From Betaproteobacteria bacterium HGW-Betaproteobacteria-9 (GTDB taxonomy: Bacteria; Pseudomonadota; Gammaproteobacteria; Burkholderiales; Burkholderiaceae_C), in NCBI GenBank assembly GCA_002842215.1, contig PHCC01000010.1, forward strand, positions 61,674 to 125,673: a stretch of 64,000 bases of DNA, given 5' to 3'. The notes beneath the pieces were generated by a model that saw only the letters and a list, made by a program, of their open reading frames with translations, searched no databases and was not told the origin of the DNA. Below, one piece after another: positions 1-8,935 of the stretch. A program made the position numbers and the translations under genes. Each line of letters opens with the position of its first letter. Position 1 is the first letter of the stretch.

Positions 1-2707
1 TGAGCGCCAGCGGCTGCAGGAAGCTCTGGAACTGGCTGGCCAGGATCATGTAGATGAAGATGATGGCCAGGGCCAGCGCCGAGACCGCGTAGCCGAACGA
101 TTCCTGCATGTTCTTGGTTGAACCGCCGAACTCGTAGCGGTAGCCCGGTGGCATGGCGATGGTGTCGAGCACCTGGCGGATGTCGGCCGACACATCGCCG
201 GCCGAGCGGCCGAAGACGTTGGCGTTGATCGCCACCTCGCGGTTCAGGTTGCGGCGGTTGATCTGGTTCGGGCCGGTCGATTCCACCACCTGAGCCACCT
301 GGCCCAGGCGCACCACGCGCGCGCTGCCGTCGGCCGCGGTGCCGACCACAAAGGGCAGTTGCTCCAGGTCGCTGGTGCGCGCGCGCTGCTCGGGCGCCAG
401 GCGCACGTTCACGTCGTAGCTCTCGCCGTCGGCGGCGCGCCAGTTGCCCACCGTCTGACCCGCCACCAGGGTGCGCAGGCTGCTCGCCACGGCGGCGCCG
501 TTCAGTCCGGCGTCGGACGCGATCTCGCGCCGCATCACCACGTCCACCGTCGGCTTGTCGGGCTTGACGCTGGCGTCCAGATCCACCAGGCCGACGATGG
601 GGCGGATGCGCTCCATCACCTGAGCGGTCAGCCGCTCCAGTTCGACGAGGTCGTCGCCCTGCAGCGAAAACTCGACCTGCTTGTTGCCGCCCACCGGATC
701 GAGCAGGCCGGCGTGGGTCACGTTGATGCCGGGCACGGTGCGCAGGCGCTCGCGCAGCTTCGCGGCCATGGTGTCGGCGTTGATGCTGCGGTCCTTGCGG
801 TCCACCAGGCGCACGTAGACGCTGGCGTACATGGTGCCCTGGGCGTTGCCGGTGTTGATGGTGGAGAGCGTGTACTTCACCTCGGGGAATTCGCGCAGGA
901 TCGCTTCGACCTGTCGTGTCTTGGCCTCGGTGGCCTGCAGGGACGAGCCCACGGGCGTGTGGAACGAGAGCGAGGTTTCGGAGAAGTCGGCCTTGGGCAC
1001 GAACTCGGTGCCCAGCAGTGGCACCATGAACAGGCTGCTCACGAAGATGGCCAAGGCCAGGCCCAGCGTGGCCAGCTTGTGCTGCAGGGACCAGCGCAAG
1101 GTGCCCTGGTAAAGCTCGGTCAGATCGTCCTGCACGCGGTCGAACCAGGCGGTGACACGGCCAATGGTCTTGTCGTACAGCGTGACCGGCGCGGCGTGCC
1201 GGCCGTGCTTTTCGATTTCCGGGTCGTGCCAGACCGACGACAGCATCGGGTCGAGCGTGAAGCTCACGAACATCGAAATGAGCACGGCCGCCACCATGGT
1301 GATGCCGAACTCGTGGAAGAACTTGCCGATGATGCCGCCCATGAAACCGATGGGCAGGAACACCGCCACGATGGACAGCGTGGTCGCCAGCACGGCCAGG
1401 CCGATTTCCTGCGTGCCGTCCATGGCGGCGTCGAACGGACGCTTGCCCATCTGCACGTGGCGCACGATGTTTTCGCGCACCACGATGGCGTCGTCGATCA
1501 GCAGGCCCACCGACAGCGTGAGCGCCATCAGCGTGATCATGTTGATGGTGAAGCCGAACAGGTTCATGAAGAAGAAGGTGCCGATGACCGAGATCGGCAG
1601 CGTGAGGCCGGTGATCACCGTCGAGCGCCACGAGTTTAGGAACAGGAACACGATCAGCACCGTGAGCAGCGCGCCTTCGATCAGCGTGCGGCGCACGTTG
1701 TCCACCGACACGCGGATCGGCCGCGAACCGTCGGCGATGGGCTCCAGGCGCACGCCCGGTGGCAACTCGGCCTTGAGCGATGTGATGGTGGCCTTGAGGC
1801 CGTCGGTGACGGCGATGGTGTTTTCGTCCTGTGCCTTCTGCACCTGCAGCAGCAGGGTGCGCTGGCCGTTGTAGAGCGCGAGGCTCTCCACTTCTTCGGT
1901 GCCATCGCTCACGCGCGCCACCTGGGTCAGGCGCACGGCGCTGCCGCCGCGGCGCGCCACGATGATGTCTTCAAAATCCTGGGGGTTCTGCAGCCGCGAG
2001 AGCACCTGCACCACGCGGTCGCGTTCGCTGGTCTTGAGCGTGCCGACTGGCAGGTCCTGGTTTTCGTTGCGCACCGCGGTGGTGATCTGCTCGGCGGTGA
2101 TGCCCAGCGCCTCCATCGCCGCCGGGTCGAGGTCGATGTTGACTGCGCGCCGCGTGCCGCCGACCAGCGTGACCGAGCCCACGCCGCGCACGTTTTCCAT
2201 GCGCTTCTTCAGTGTCTGTTCGGCCCAGGTGGTGAGTTCAACCGCCGAAGGCGCTTTCCCATTGACCGCTTCGGGCAGGACAGCGACCGACCAGATCGAG
2301 CGCGCCGCCGGGTCGAAGCGCAGCACGCGCGGTTCCTTCACGTCGGTGCGGAAGGTCGGGCGCAAGATGGCGATCTTCTCGCGCACGTCTTCGGCCGCCT
2401 TGCGCCCGTCGATGTGCAGCTGGAATTCGATGATGACGACCGACTGGCCTTCGTAGCTGCGCGAGGTGAGTGTGTTCACGCCCGCGATGGCGTTGACCGA
2501 CTCCTCCACCTTTTTCGTGACCTCGCTCTCCACGATCTCGGGCGAGGCGCCGGGGTATTCGGTGGTGATCACCACCACGGGGAAGTCGATGTTGGGGAAC
2601 TGGTCCACCTTCAGGCGCTGGAACGAAAACAGGCCCAGCACCACGAAGGCCACCATCACCATGGTGGCAAAGACCGGGTTGCGCAACGAAATCTGGGTGA
2701 ACCACAT
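1..2707 (-). CDS. RND family multidrug efflux transporter, inner membrane pump (partial)
   Basis: This is the proton-driven inner-membrane pump of a tripartite efflux system; 902 codons are visible and the C-terminus lies beyond the left edge. The N-terminus (MWFTQISLRNPVFATMVMVA) is the usual first transmembrane helix, followed by a porter-domain segment with PGASPEIVE. The TM4 motif GLLIDDAIVVREN carries the adjacent aspartates (about residues 405-406) that relay protons in HAE1-type pumps. Two large periplasmic loops are present, and the second block of helices starts near the edge (ALALAIIFIYMILASQF). The gene starts 10 bases after the fusion-protein stop, so the two are co-transcribed. 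Whether the substrates are drugs, solvents or aromatic acids cannot be told. Confidence 0.95.
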   Translation of the reverse strand, partial: MWFTQISLRNPVFATMVMVAFVVLGLFSFQRLKVDQFPNIDFPVVVITTEYPGASPEIVESEVTKKVEESVNAIAGVNTLTSRSYEGQSVVIIEFQLHIDGRKAAEDVREKIAILRPTFRTDVKEPRVLRFDPAARSIWSVAVLPEAVNGKAPSAVELTTWAEQTLKKRMENVRGVGSVTLVGGTRRAVNIDLDPAAMEALGITAEQITTAVRNENQDLPVGTLKTSERDRVVQVLSRLQNPQDFEDIIVARRGGSAVRLTQVARVSDGTEEVESLALYNGQRTLLLQVQKAQDENTIAVTDGLKATITSLKAELPPGVRLEPIADGSRPIRVSVDNVRRTLIEGALLTVLIVFLFLNSWRSTVITGLTLPISVIGTFFFMNLFGFTINMITLMALTLSVGLLIDDAIVVRENIVRHVQMGKRPFDAAMDGTQEIGLAVLATTLSIVAVFLPIGFMGGIIGKFFHEFGITMVAAVLISMFVSFTLDPMLSSVWHDPEIEKHGRHAAPVTLYDKTIGRVTAWFDRVQDDLTELYQGTLRWSLQHKLATLGLALAIFVSSLFMVPLLGTEFVPKADFSETSLSFHTPVGSSLQATEAKTRQVEAILREFPEVKYTLSTINTGNAQGTMYASVYVRLVDRKDRSINADTMAAKLRERLRTVPGINVTHAGLLDPVGGNKQVEFSLQGDDLVELERLTAQVMERIRPIVGLVDLDASVKPDKPTVDVVMRREIASDAGLNGAAVASSLRTLVAGQTVGNWRAADGESYDVNVRLAPEQRARTSDLEQLPFVVGTAADGSARVVRLGQVAQVVESTGPNQINRRNLNREVAINANVFGRSAGDVSADIRQVLDTIAMPPGYRYEFGGSTKNMQESFGYAVSALALAIIFIYMILASQFQSFLQPLAL

Positions 2708-2717
2708 GGTGCCGGGC

Positions 2718-3914
2718 TCAGTGCGAAACGGTGGATGTCGCCGACGCGGTGGCCGCGGTGGTGGGGCCCGTCAGCTTCACCGCCGTGCCCTCGCGGATCA
2801 GGCCGGCCTGCACCCGCAGCAGCGTGGTGCCCACCGGCGCCAGCGCCACGCCGTCGATCACCAGCATGGGTTCACCGTGGTGCAGGCCCTGGCGGCCCAG
2901 CACCACCGGCACGTGGGCGATCTTGCCGTCCTGCACGGTCTGGATATAGGGCTGCGGCTTGTCGTTGCGCACCGCCGAAAGCGGCACCGCCGGCGCGTTC
3001 AGCTGGCCGGTGACGATCTGGCCCTGGGCGAACAGCCCTTGTCGCATGCCCGCGACCGCCGGCACCCGCAGGTACACCAGCACGCTGCGGCTGCCCGCCT
3101 GCACGCTGGGGTTGATGCGCGCCACGGTGGCGTCCACCGGTTGCGCCAGGCCTTCCACCGAGAGTTCCGCCTTCTGGCCGGGCACCACGGCCATGGCATC
3201 GGCCGGTGTGAGCGCAGCTTCAAGCTCGAAGCCGGAGAGGTCCACCACTTCCAGCATGCGGGCGTCGAGTGCCACCCGCTCACCGTTCTGCACCAGCCGG
3301 GCCGACACCTGGCCCGTCAGCGGCGAGCGCAGCGCTGTGTCGCCCAGCGCCTTGCGCGCGATGTCCAGCGCCGCGAGGGCGGCTTGGTGGTTGGCCTCGG
3401 CGGCGGCCAGGTTGTTGCTGGTGGTTTCCAGCGCTGTGGCCGAGATAAAGCCTTGTTTCACCAGCGACTGGTTGTTCTCCAGCGCGCGGCGCGATATGGC
3501 CATTTGCGCCTGCGCCGATTTCGCCTGCTGCTCGGCCTGGCGCACGCGCGCCTGCGCGTCGGTGCTGTCGATGCGCGCGACGACCTCGCCCGCGCTCACG
3601 CTCTCGCCTTCGCGCTTCTGCAGGCCCTGCAATTCACCCGCGACCTTGGCCTTGATGGCCGCGGTCTGCAGCGCCTTGAGCGCACCCGACACGCCCACCG
3701 CCCGGGAAAGCGCCAGCGCCTGCACGGTCGTCACATCCTGCGGCGCCAGCTGGTACACCGGCGCCTGCTGCATGGCCGCGGCCGCGGCGCTGGCGGCTTC
3801 GCTCTGCAGCTTGCGCTTGTTCAGCGCACGTGCCACGCCCAGGCCAATGGCCAGCACCAGGGCGGCGAGCAGCAGCCATTTGAGCCAGGCGGAACGGGGC
3901 GTGTGTGGGTTCAT
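2718..3914 (-). CDS. RND efflux periplasmic adaptor (membrane fusion protein, HlyD/AcrA type)
   Basis: The 398-residue adaptor links the inner-membrane pump to an outer-membrane channel. An N-terminal helix (about residues 12-27, [16 protein letters not shown]) acts as signal anchor. A biotinyl-lipoyl-like half ([27 protein letters not shown]) comes next, then an alpha-helical hairpin rich in Ala and Gln (about 118-190). The second lipoyl half ([19 protein letters not shown]) and beta-barrel and membrane-proximal domains follow. The ATG overlaps the tetR stop as ATGA, which indicates translational coupling. No outer-membrane factor gene is visible, so the system either uses one encoded to the left or a shared TolC-like channel. 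Confidence 0.93.
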   Translation of the reverse strand: MNPHTPRSAWLKWLLLAALVLAIGLGVARALNKRKLQSEAASAAAAAMQQAPVYQLAPQDVTTVQALALSRAVGVSGALKALQTAAIKAKVAGELQGLQKREGESVSAGEVVARIDSTDAQARVRQAEQQAKSAQAQMAISRRALENNQSLVKQGFISATALETTSNNLAAAEANHQAALAALDIARKALGDTALRSPLTGQVSARLVQNGERVALDARMLEVVDLSGFELEAALTPADAMAVVPGQKAELSVEGLAQPVDATVARINPSVQAGSRSVLVYLRVPAVAGMRQGLFAQGQIVTGQLNAPAVPLSAVRNDKPQPYIQTVQDGKIAHVPVVLGRQGLHHGEPMLVIDGVALAPVGTTLLRVQAGLIREGTAVKLTGPTTAATASATSTVSH

Positions 3915-4609
3915 GGCGGGGGACTTTTGTGTGTGTTGTCGGGCGTGGCCAGCATGCCGTTCAGCAGCAGGCCGACCTGGCTGTCGATGAAGGCGACCGG
4001 CTCGATCCGTTGCGAGGCCGGGCAGCACGGCGCCATGGAGTGTTTCCACATCAGCAGGAAGATCATGGGAGCGATCAGGCTGTAGATCGCGTATTCGATG
4101 TCCATGGGTCGGAGCTCGCCACGGTCGATGCCACGCTGCAGGATGCGCTTGAGCAGGTCGTGGCCGGGGCCGATCACCTCCTGCTGGTAGAACGCCGCGA
4201 TCTCCGGGAACATGCCCGCCTCGCTCATCACCAGCTTGGTGATGCCCGAGGCCGCGGTCATGCCGATGCGCTCCCACCACGACTGCATGCAGTAGCGCAG
4301 CAGCTCGGCGCTGCTGCCCTCGAACGCGTCCAGTTCTTCATTCCACTCGCCAAAGCGCCCGGCGATGGTTTCGCGCACCACCGCCTTGAACAGGTCTTCC
4401 TTGCTCGGGAAATAGAGAAACAGCGTGCCCTTGGAAACGCCCGCGGCCGCGGCGACTTCTTCCACCCGCGTGGCGGCAAAACCTTTTTCAACGAACAGGG
4501 TGAGTGCCGCGTCCAGCAGCTCGCCCGGGCGCGCTTCCTTGCGGCGTTCGCGGCGCTGGCGCGGCGCCTCTTCAACGGGGGGCATGAGAGGGGGGGAGGA
4601 GGATGGCAT
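3911..4609 (-). CDS. TetR/AcrR family transcriptional regulator
   Basis: The 232-residue protein has a TetR helix-turn-helix ([48 protein letters not shown], in pieces about residues 31-78) and a variable ligand-binding C-terminus of the TetR_C type. It leads the efflux operon, overlapping the adaptor gene by four bases, so it is probably the autoregulatory repressor of the pump. I start it at 4609 because an upstream in-frame ATG (4648) would place the palindromic operator at 4626-4643 inside the coding region. An internal ATG at 4585 is also possible, and neither has a good Shine-Dalgarno. Confidence 0.88.
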   Translation of the reverse strand: MPSSSPPLMPPVEEAPRQRRERRKEARPGELLDAALTLFVEKGFAATRVEEVAAAAGVSKGTLFLYFPSKEDLFKAVVRETIAGRFGEWNEELDAFEGSSAELLRYCMQSWWERIGMTAASGITKLVMSEAGMFPEIAAFYQQEVIGPGHDLLKRILQRGIDRGELRPMDIEYAIYSLIAPMIFLLMWKHSMAPCCPASQRIEPVAFIDSQVGLLLNGMLATPDNTHKSPPP

Positions 4610-4625
4610 GGATTTAATGACCGGC

Positions 4626-4643
4626 GGGTTATTAATATAACCC
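4626..4643. promoter_or_regulatory. Palindromic operator upstream of tetR
   Basis: The site is GGGTTAT-TAAT-ATAACCC, with perfect 7-base arms and a 4-base spacer, 17 bases before the chosen tetR start. On the minus strand it contains TATATT, a possible -10 box, so a bound TetR dimer would block the promoter. The palindrome is seen directly; binding by this TetR is inferred from position. A matching -35 box is not evident. Confidence 0.65.
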
Positions 4644-4708
4644 ATCACCGCTCCCGCCGGTCTGGCCAGGGGTCCGACAAGCCTTGCGCCCGGCGCGCGC
4701 CGGAGCCT

Positions 4709-6193
4709 TCAGCCCAGCTTGATGCCCACGCGCGTGATGCGTTCGCCCGCCATCTCGCGCACGCTCACTTCGGCCTGCCCGAGCAGGGTGCTGTCGCCCA
4801 CCACCGGCGGGCGCTGCAGTTCGCTGCGCAGCCAGGTGGCCAGGTCCTGGGAGGCATCGGCCGGCAGCGGCAGGCCGTAGAAAGCGCAGAGGTTGTCCAT
4901 CGAGGTGCCGGCGTCGAGCACAAAGTCGCCATACACCAGCCGTGCCTGGGCCGCATCGCCCGGGTCGGGCAGGCTCACGCCCAGCCGCCGGGCGCTCCAG
5001 GCAATCGTCGACCCTTGCAGCAGCAGCGAAGTGAGCACCACCACAAACGCCACGTTGAAGAAGGTCTGCGCGCCCTGCACCCCGGCCATCACCGGGAACA
5101 CTGCCAGCACAATCGGCACCGCGCCGCGCAGGCCCACCCACGAAATGAAGGTGATCTCGCGGGCGTTGAAGTGCAACGGCGCCAGGCACAACCAGACCGA
5201 CAGCGGCCGGGCCACCAGCATCAGCGCCAGCGACACGCCCAGCGCGGGCCACAGCGTGCGCAGCAGGCCGGTGGGCGTGACCAGCAGACCCAGCAGCAGG
5301 AACATGCCCGCCTGGGAGAGCCAGGCGTAACCGTCCATCGCGGACAGCGCCGCCCGCACCTGGCGCCGCGCCATGTTGCCCGTGATCACGCCCATGGCGT
5401 ACACCGCCAGAAAACCCGAACCGCCCAGCCAGGTGGTGCCGGCAAACACCGCCAGCCCGGCCGAGACCACCAGCAGCGCACGGATGCCGCCCCCGCCGTC
5501 CACCCCGCGGCCCAGGCGCTTGAGCAACTCGGCCAGCGCAAAGCCGCTGCCCATGCCCAGTGCGGCGCCCCAGCCGAACTGCTGCAGCAGCGACAACAGC
5601 ACGTCCAGCGCGGTCGGCCCGGCGGCGGCGCCCGCCACCCCTTGAGCCGCGAGCGCCACGGTGATGAAGGTCAGCGTCAGGTACACCGCCATCGGGTCGT
5701 TCATGCCCGACTCGATCTCCAGCGTGGCGGCCACGCGCTCGTTGAGCTTCACGCCCGACGACTTGAGCAGCGAAAACACCGCCGCCGCGTCGGTCGAGCC
5801 CACGATGGCGCCCACCAGCAGGGCCAGCGGCCAGCTCAGGTCCAGCAACCAGTAGGCCGCCGCCCCGGTGATGCCCGTGCAGACCACCACGCCGATGGTG
5901 GCCAGCAACAGAGAAGGCTTCAAACCGGTGCGAAAGGTGCTGAAGTCGGTGCGCAAGCCGCCGTCCAGCAGGATCACCGCCAGCGCCACGTTGCCCACCC
6001 AGAAACTCAGGCGGAAATCGTCAAACCGCAGCCCGCCCGGCCCGTCCACCCCCGCCAGCGTGCCTACCACCAAGAACACCAGCAGGAACGAGAACCCCAC
6101 GCGCGTCGACAACACGCCCGCCAGCACGCTGATGAACACCAGCGAGGCGGCCACCAGGAGCGGCAGGGTGAGAAAGTCGAGCGACAGGGACAT
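4709..6193 (-). CDS. CPA1-type potassium/proton or sodium/proton antiporter (CvrA/NhaP2-like)
   Basis: The 494-residue protein begins with about 12 to 13 membrane helices and carries the Na_H_Exchanger signatures GSTDAAAVFSLL and ESGMNDPMAV (the ND pair in the ion site). It exchanges K+ or Na+ for protons at the inner membrane. Family members such as E. coli CvrA run to about 580 residues, with a TrkA-C (RCK-C) domain and then a CorC/HlyC-associated domain. Here the segment after the last helix is only about 90 residues. It seems to keep a CorC_HlyC-like end (GERITRVGIKL) but lacks a TrkA-C domain, so nucleotide control may be lost. It stands alone, 100 bases upstream of tetR. Confidence 0.9.
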   Translation of the reverse strand: MSLSLDFLTLPLLVAASLVFISVLAGVLSTRVGFSFLLVFLVVGTLAGVDGPGGLRFDDFRLSFWVGNVALAVILLDGGLRTDFSTFRTGLKPSLLLATIGVVVCTGITGAAAYWLLDLSWPLALLVGAIVGSTDAAAVFSLLKSSGVKLNERVAATLEIESGMNDPMAVYLTLTFITVALAAQGVAGAAAGPTALDVLLSLLQQFGWGAALGMGSGFALAELLKRLGRGVDGGGGIRALLVVSAGLAVFAGTTWLGGSGFLAVYAMGVITGNMARRQVRAALSAMDGYAWLSQAGMFLLLGLLVTPTGLLRTLWPALGVSLALMLVARPLSVWLCLAPLHFNAREITFISWVGLRGAVPIVLAVFPVMAGVQGAQTFFNVAFVVVLTSLLLQGSTIAWSARRLGVSLPDPGDAAQARLVYGDFVLDAGTSMDNLCAFYGLPLPADASQDLATWLRSELQRPPVVGDSTLLGQAEVSVREMAGERITRVGIKLG

Positions 6194-6286
6194 GCCCTGA
6201 AGCTAACAGAAAGCGTGCCAGTCTCATGGTGCTGGCGAGGGTTGTCGAATTCATTTCTGATGCCCTGGGCAGGCCTGGGTACTTCG

Positions 6287-6820
6287 TCAGGCCGGCAGGC
6301 GTTGTTCGTACACCTGCCGGAGCCGTGTCCAGCCTTCCCAGAACGGGGCTTTCGCCTCGCCCTTCATGCTGGCGACCAGCAGGTCCAGGTGCATGTGCCA
6401 GCCGGCGCCGACCATCGTCAGCGTGCTGCGGTCGGGCAGGCGGCGGTGGACCACCGTCAACAGCACCTGGTCGCCACGGGCCGCCAGCTCAAAGGACACA
6501 TCGCCGCTGCCTTGCCAGGTGAAGGCCAGCTTGCGGGGCGGATCAAGCTCGGTGATGTGGCAGGGCATGCGCTGCTCTTCCGGGAACCCGGCGGGCCGCT
6601 GGCCGGGGGTGTCGGACAGCTCGTCGTTGCGCCAGACCAGTTCAAACGGCGCGCCGGGTTCCAGCGTCATCGGTCCAGCGGCCAGCCACTGCTGGCGCAG
6701 CGGGCTTTCCGTGAGGTAGGCCCACACGCGCTCGATGGAGCCGGGCAGCAGGCGCTGCAGGGTGAGGGTGGCGGGCTCGGTCAGCACGCCGTGGCTGTCG
6801 GGGGCGGTCAGTTCGGTCAT
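6287..6820 (-). CDS. SRPBCC family protein (AHSA1-like)
   Basis: The 177-residue protein has the START/SRPBCC fold pattern of Aha1-like bacterial proteins: an N-terminal RLLPGSIERVWAYLTES strand-helix, central FELVWRNDEL, LDPPRKLAFTW, and a C-terminal helix after GAGWHMHLDLLVASMKGE. Such proteins bind small hydrophobic ligands; the ligand here is unknown. The start at 6820 follows a clear AGGAG. Its ATG overlaps the arsR stop by four bases, so regulator and ligand-binding protein are translated as a pair, a common arrangement. Confidence 0.88.
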   Translation of the reverse strand: MTELTAPDSHGVLTEPATLTLQRLLPGSIERVWAYLTESPLRQQWLAAGPMTLEPGAPFELVWRNDELSDTPGQRPAGFPEEQRMPCHITELDPPRKLAFTWQGSGDVSFELAARGDQVLLTVVHRRLPDRSTLTMVGAGWHMHLDLLVASMKGEAKAPFWEGWTRLRQVYEQRLPA

Positions 6821-7182
6821 GGTGTATCTCCTTGGGGGGGTGGGGAAACGGGGGGGCGCTCCTGTTGCAGCAGCTCTTCCAGCACATCGAGACGCACGCT
6901 CCAGAAGGCTTCGTAGTAACGCAGCCACGCGTTGGCGCTGGCGAGCGGCCCGGGGTTGAGGTGGCACACGTGCGTGCGTCCGCGCACCTCGCGGCGGATG
7001 AGACCGGCGTTTTCCAGCGCCTTGACGTGTTTGGAGGCCGCCGCCAGCGAGATGGCGAAGGGCGCCGCCAGCTCGCCGACGCTGCGCTCGGACTGCGCGA
7101 GTTCGCGCAGCATCTGCCGGCGGGTCGCGTCGCCCAGGGCGTGGAAGACGGCGTCCAGTTGGGGGGTATTTAATTCAACCAT
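6817..7182 (-). CDS. ArsR family transcriptional regulator (SRPBCC-linked)
   Basis: The 121-residue winged-helix repressor shows LDAVFHALGDATRRQMLRELA, then the recognition helix region ISLAAASKHVKALENAGLI and a wing (RREVRGRTHVCHLN). It lacks the paired-cysteine metal site (CVC) of ArsR/SmtB, so it probably senses an organic ligand or acts through its SRPBCC partner. I place the start at 7182, because the consensus promoter (-35 at 7213-7218, -10 at 7190-7195) sits just upstream and an in-frame ATG at 7206 would lie between the two boxes. The transcript then begins almost exactly at the ATG. Confidence 0.9.
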   Translation of the reverse strand: MVELNTPQLDAVFHALGDATRRQMLRELAQSERSVGELAAPFAISLAAASKHVKALENAGLIRREVRGRTHVCHLNPGPLASANAWLRYYEAFWSVRLDVLEELLQQERPPVSPPPQGDTP

Positions 7183-7191
7183 GTGGTTGAA
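7174..7191. promoter_or_regulatory. ArsR operator 1 (over the -10 box and start codon)
   Basis: On the plus strand this reads TTCAACCATGTGGTTGAA, with 8-base perfect arms around TG. It covers the end of the -10 box and the arsR start codon. It shares TCAACCAT-type half-sites with the second palindrome 40 bases away (centre to centre). Confidence 0.75.
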
Positions 7192-7218
7192 TATATCGGC
7201 CTTCATTCAAATTGTCAA
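7190..7218 (-). promoter_or_regulatory. Consensus sigma-70 promoter of the arsR-SRPBCC operon
   Basis: On the minus strand TTGACA (7218-7213) is separated by exactly 17 bases from TATATT (7195-7190). Expected initiation at about 7182-7184 coincides with the arsR ATG, implying leaderless translation. Boxes and spacing are seen directly; the start of transcription is inferred. Confidence 0.8.
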
Positions 7219-7230
7219 CCATATGGTTGA
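7215..7230. promoter_or_regulatory. ArsR operator 2 (over the -35 box)
   Basis: This is TCAACCATATGGTTGA, a perfect 16-base palindrome overlapping the -35 hexamer. Its centre is 40 bases, about four helical turns, from operator 1, so two dimers would lie on the same DNA face and bracket RNA polymerase. Confidence 0.75.
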
Positions 7231-7294
7231 ATTAATTTCCCACCCTTGCCACAAGCGCCAGCAGGCCCCTTGCACCGTGGCACACTGCGCCGCC

Positions 7295-7726
7295 ATGACG
7301 CTGCCCTTCGAGTACCAGAACCCCACGCTGCAGTTCGAACGCTTCATGGTCGACGCCCGCGACTGCGCCGGGCTGCCCACCACCAACATGGCCTGGAACA
7401 TGGTGGTGGGTGTCCTGCACGCGTTCCGCAAACGCCTGACCGTGCCGCAGGCACTCGCCTTTGCGGCCGTGCTGCCGCCCGTGACCCGCGCGCTCTTCAT
7501 TGAAGACTGGCCCATCGACCAGGCGCCGGAACCCTTTGGCGGACCGGCCGAGTGGCTGGCAGACGTGCGCGCCGTTCGCACGGAGCACAACTTCTCGCCG
7601 GCCGATGCGGTGGTGTCCGTCGCCACCGCCCTTCGCCGGCACGTGGATCCCGCCGCCTTCGAACAGGTGCTGGCGCAGCTGCCGGCCGAGGCCAGCCGGT
7701 ATTGGCAGGCGAGGCCAGCCCAATGA
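7295..7726 (+). CDS. DUF2267 domain-containing protein
   Basis: The 143-residue soluble protein fits the DUF2267 family across its length: an N-terminal FERFMVDARD, a central LHAFRKRLTVPQALAFAAVLPPVTRALFIEDWP with the conserved RLT...LP pattern, and a C-terminal VATALRRHVDPAAFEQVLAQLP repeat of the same fold. The function is not established for the family. It reads away from arsR and ends in an ATGA overlap with the acetyltransferase gene, so both are probably one transcript. No clear Shine-Dalgarno is seen. Confidence 0.82.
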   Translation: MTLPFEYQNPTLQFERFMVDARDCAGLPTTNMAWNMVVGVLHAFRKRLTVPQALAFAAVLPPVTRALFIEDWPIDQAPEPFGGPAEWLADVRAVRTEHNFSPADAVVSVATALRRHVDPAAFEQVLAQLPAEASRYWQARPAQ

Positions 7727-8235
7727 CAACCGCCCAGCTTCAACTCACACGCTGGCAAGCGCTCACCAGCGATCAGCAGCAATCCGTGCTGGCCTTGCAC
7801 ATTTCACCGGAGCAGATTGAATTCGCCGGGACGATGGCGCAGGCCGTCGCGGTGGGCGAGGGCGCCAGCCCGGACGAAGTCACCGGCCTGGCGGTGCTCA
7901 AAGCCGAGGTGCCGGTCGGTTTCGTGGTGCTTTGCCGGGGCTCCCGGCTGCCGGAGTGGGCGCCCACCGGCGCCGCCGCCCTCAGGGCCATGCGCATCGA
8001 CAGCCGCGCACAGGGCCAAGGCCACGGCAAGGCCGCGCTGGCTCTTGTGGAAACCTGGCTGTCGGAACACTGGCCGGTTTGCTGGTTGCTCGCGCTCTGC
8101 GTGGACGATCAGAACCTGGCCGCCCGGCGCGCCTACCAGGCGGCGGGGTTCACCGAGTACACGGAGCCGAAAGCGGGGCGCATTGGGGTGGTGCGGTATT
8201 TGGCCAAGGCTTTGAAGGTGGCATCGAGCTCATAG
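7723..8235 (+). CDS. GNAT family N-acetyltransferase
   Basis: This 170-residue acyl-CoA-dependent N-acetyltransferase carries the acetyl-CoA loop DSRAQGQGHGKAAL (about residues 90-103) after the beta4 strand AALRAMRI. It ends with the typical NLAARRAYQAAGFTEY motif. The substrate is unknown. The start overlaps the DUF2267 stop by four bases. The gene converges on vapC. Confidence 0.88.
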   Translation: MTTAQLQLTRWQALTSDQQQSVLALHISPEQIEFAGTMAQAVAVGEGASPDEVTGLAVLKAEVPVGFVVLCRGSRLPEWAPTGAAALRAMRIDSRAQGQGHGKAALALVETWLSEHWPVCWLLALCVDDQNLAARRAYQAAGFTEYTEPKAGRIGVVRYLAKALKVASSS

Positions 8236-8326
8236 AGTCCGGTGGCCCGTTCGATACCCCCGCTCATTGGCGCTCTGCACCCTTTGCCCGGCAGGCGCGT
8301 CAAGAGCGCACGGTCTGCTGGCCCCC

Positions 8327-8707
8327 TCAATGCGTGGCCGCGGTGTGCGCCACGCCCAACCGCTCGGCCAGACCAGCCAGGCGCAGATCCAGCGTCCACA
8401 GCCGCGCGCCCGGTGTGATGAGCGCCGACGCCAGCAGGCCCAGATCCACCAGACCGCAGCCCTGGCCGAACAAGCGTTCGCGCTCCACAAACCCCATCAC
8501 CTCGTCCACGGTCGCCACCTTGGCCGACTGCAGCGCCGCCAGATCGGCGAGCGTCTGCACTCGGGCCGGGGGCGTGCCGCAAGCCAGTTCCCCCAGCACC
8601 CAAGGGTGGATCAACACGGCGTCCTGCAGCAGCAAGTTGGCCAACGCCTCGTTGCGGTGGCGAAAGTGGGCCACCCACACCGAGGTGTCCACCAGCACCG
8701 CCGTCAT
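8327..8707 (-). CDS. vapC: VapC-like PIN-domain ribonuclease toxin
   Basis: The 126-residue PIN protein has the acidic active-site pattern: Asp in LVDTSVW (residue 7), Glu in LGELACG (about 40) and Asp residues in [12 protein letters not shown] and [12 protein letters not shown]. Such toxins cleave tRNA or rRNA with Mg2+ and are held inactive by a VapB partner. It overlaps vapB by four bases (ATGA), the usual type II toxin-antitoxin arrangement. Confidence 0.92.
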   Translation of the reverse strand: MTAVLVDTSVWVAHFRHRNEALANLLLQDAVLIHPWVLGELACGTPPARVQTLADLAALQSAKVATVDEVMGFVERERLFGQGCGLVDLGLLASALITPGARLWTLDLRLAGLAERLGVAHTAATH

Positions 8708-8907
8708 TCGGCCAGCTCCTCGCGCCGACGCGGAATGTCGGCCATCTCGGGCGCGGCCCCGCCCAGCGCCGCCAGCCGCTTGGCCGACTGCACCCGCACA
8801 AAGGTGCGGAACACCTCTCTGAACAGGTCGGCCTTGTCCATGGCCGGGTCGGCGACTTGCAAGGCACGCTCGTACAGGGCGTCGTCGATGGTGACGGTGG
8901 TTCGCAT
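8704..8907 (-). CDS. vapB: VapB-like antitoxin (ribbon-helix-helix)
   Basis: The 67-residue protein has an N-terminal ribbon [20 protein letters not shown], a helix [26 protein letters not shown] and a short C-terminal tail that would fill the VapC active site. The start at 8907 follows GGAG at a good distance. It leads vapC and probably represses both genes through the palindrome just upstream. Confidence 0.9.
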   Translation of the reverse strand: MRTTVTIDDALYERALQVADPAMDKADLFREVFRTFVRVQSAKRLAALGGAAPEMADIPRRREELAE

Positions 8908-8935
8908 GGGTACTCCGGATGTGAATTCAAGTAAG

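Noticed and set aside
4610..4648. Extension of TetR to an upstream ATG at 4648
   Set aside because: This would translate the palindromic operator and add 13 residues not expected before the helix-turn-helix.
3905..6916. A 1003-codon reading frame opposite tetR, the antiporter and the SRPBCC gene
   Set aside because: It crosses three real genes, has Arg/His/Gln-rich low-complexity translation and no domain; it is a GC shadow.
7183..7206. The in-frame ATG at 7206 as the arsR start
   Set aside because: It lies between the -35 and -10 boxes of the promoter, so it would not be in the mRNA.
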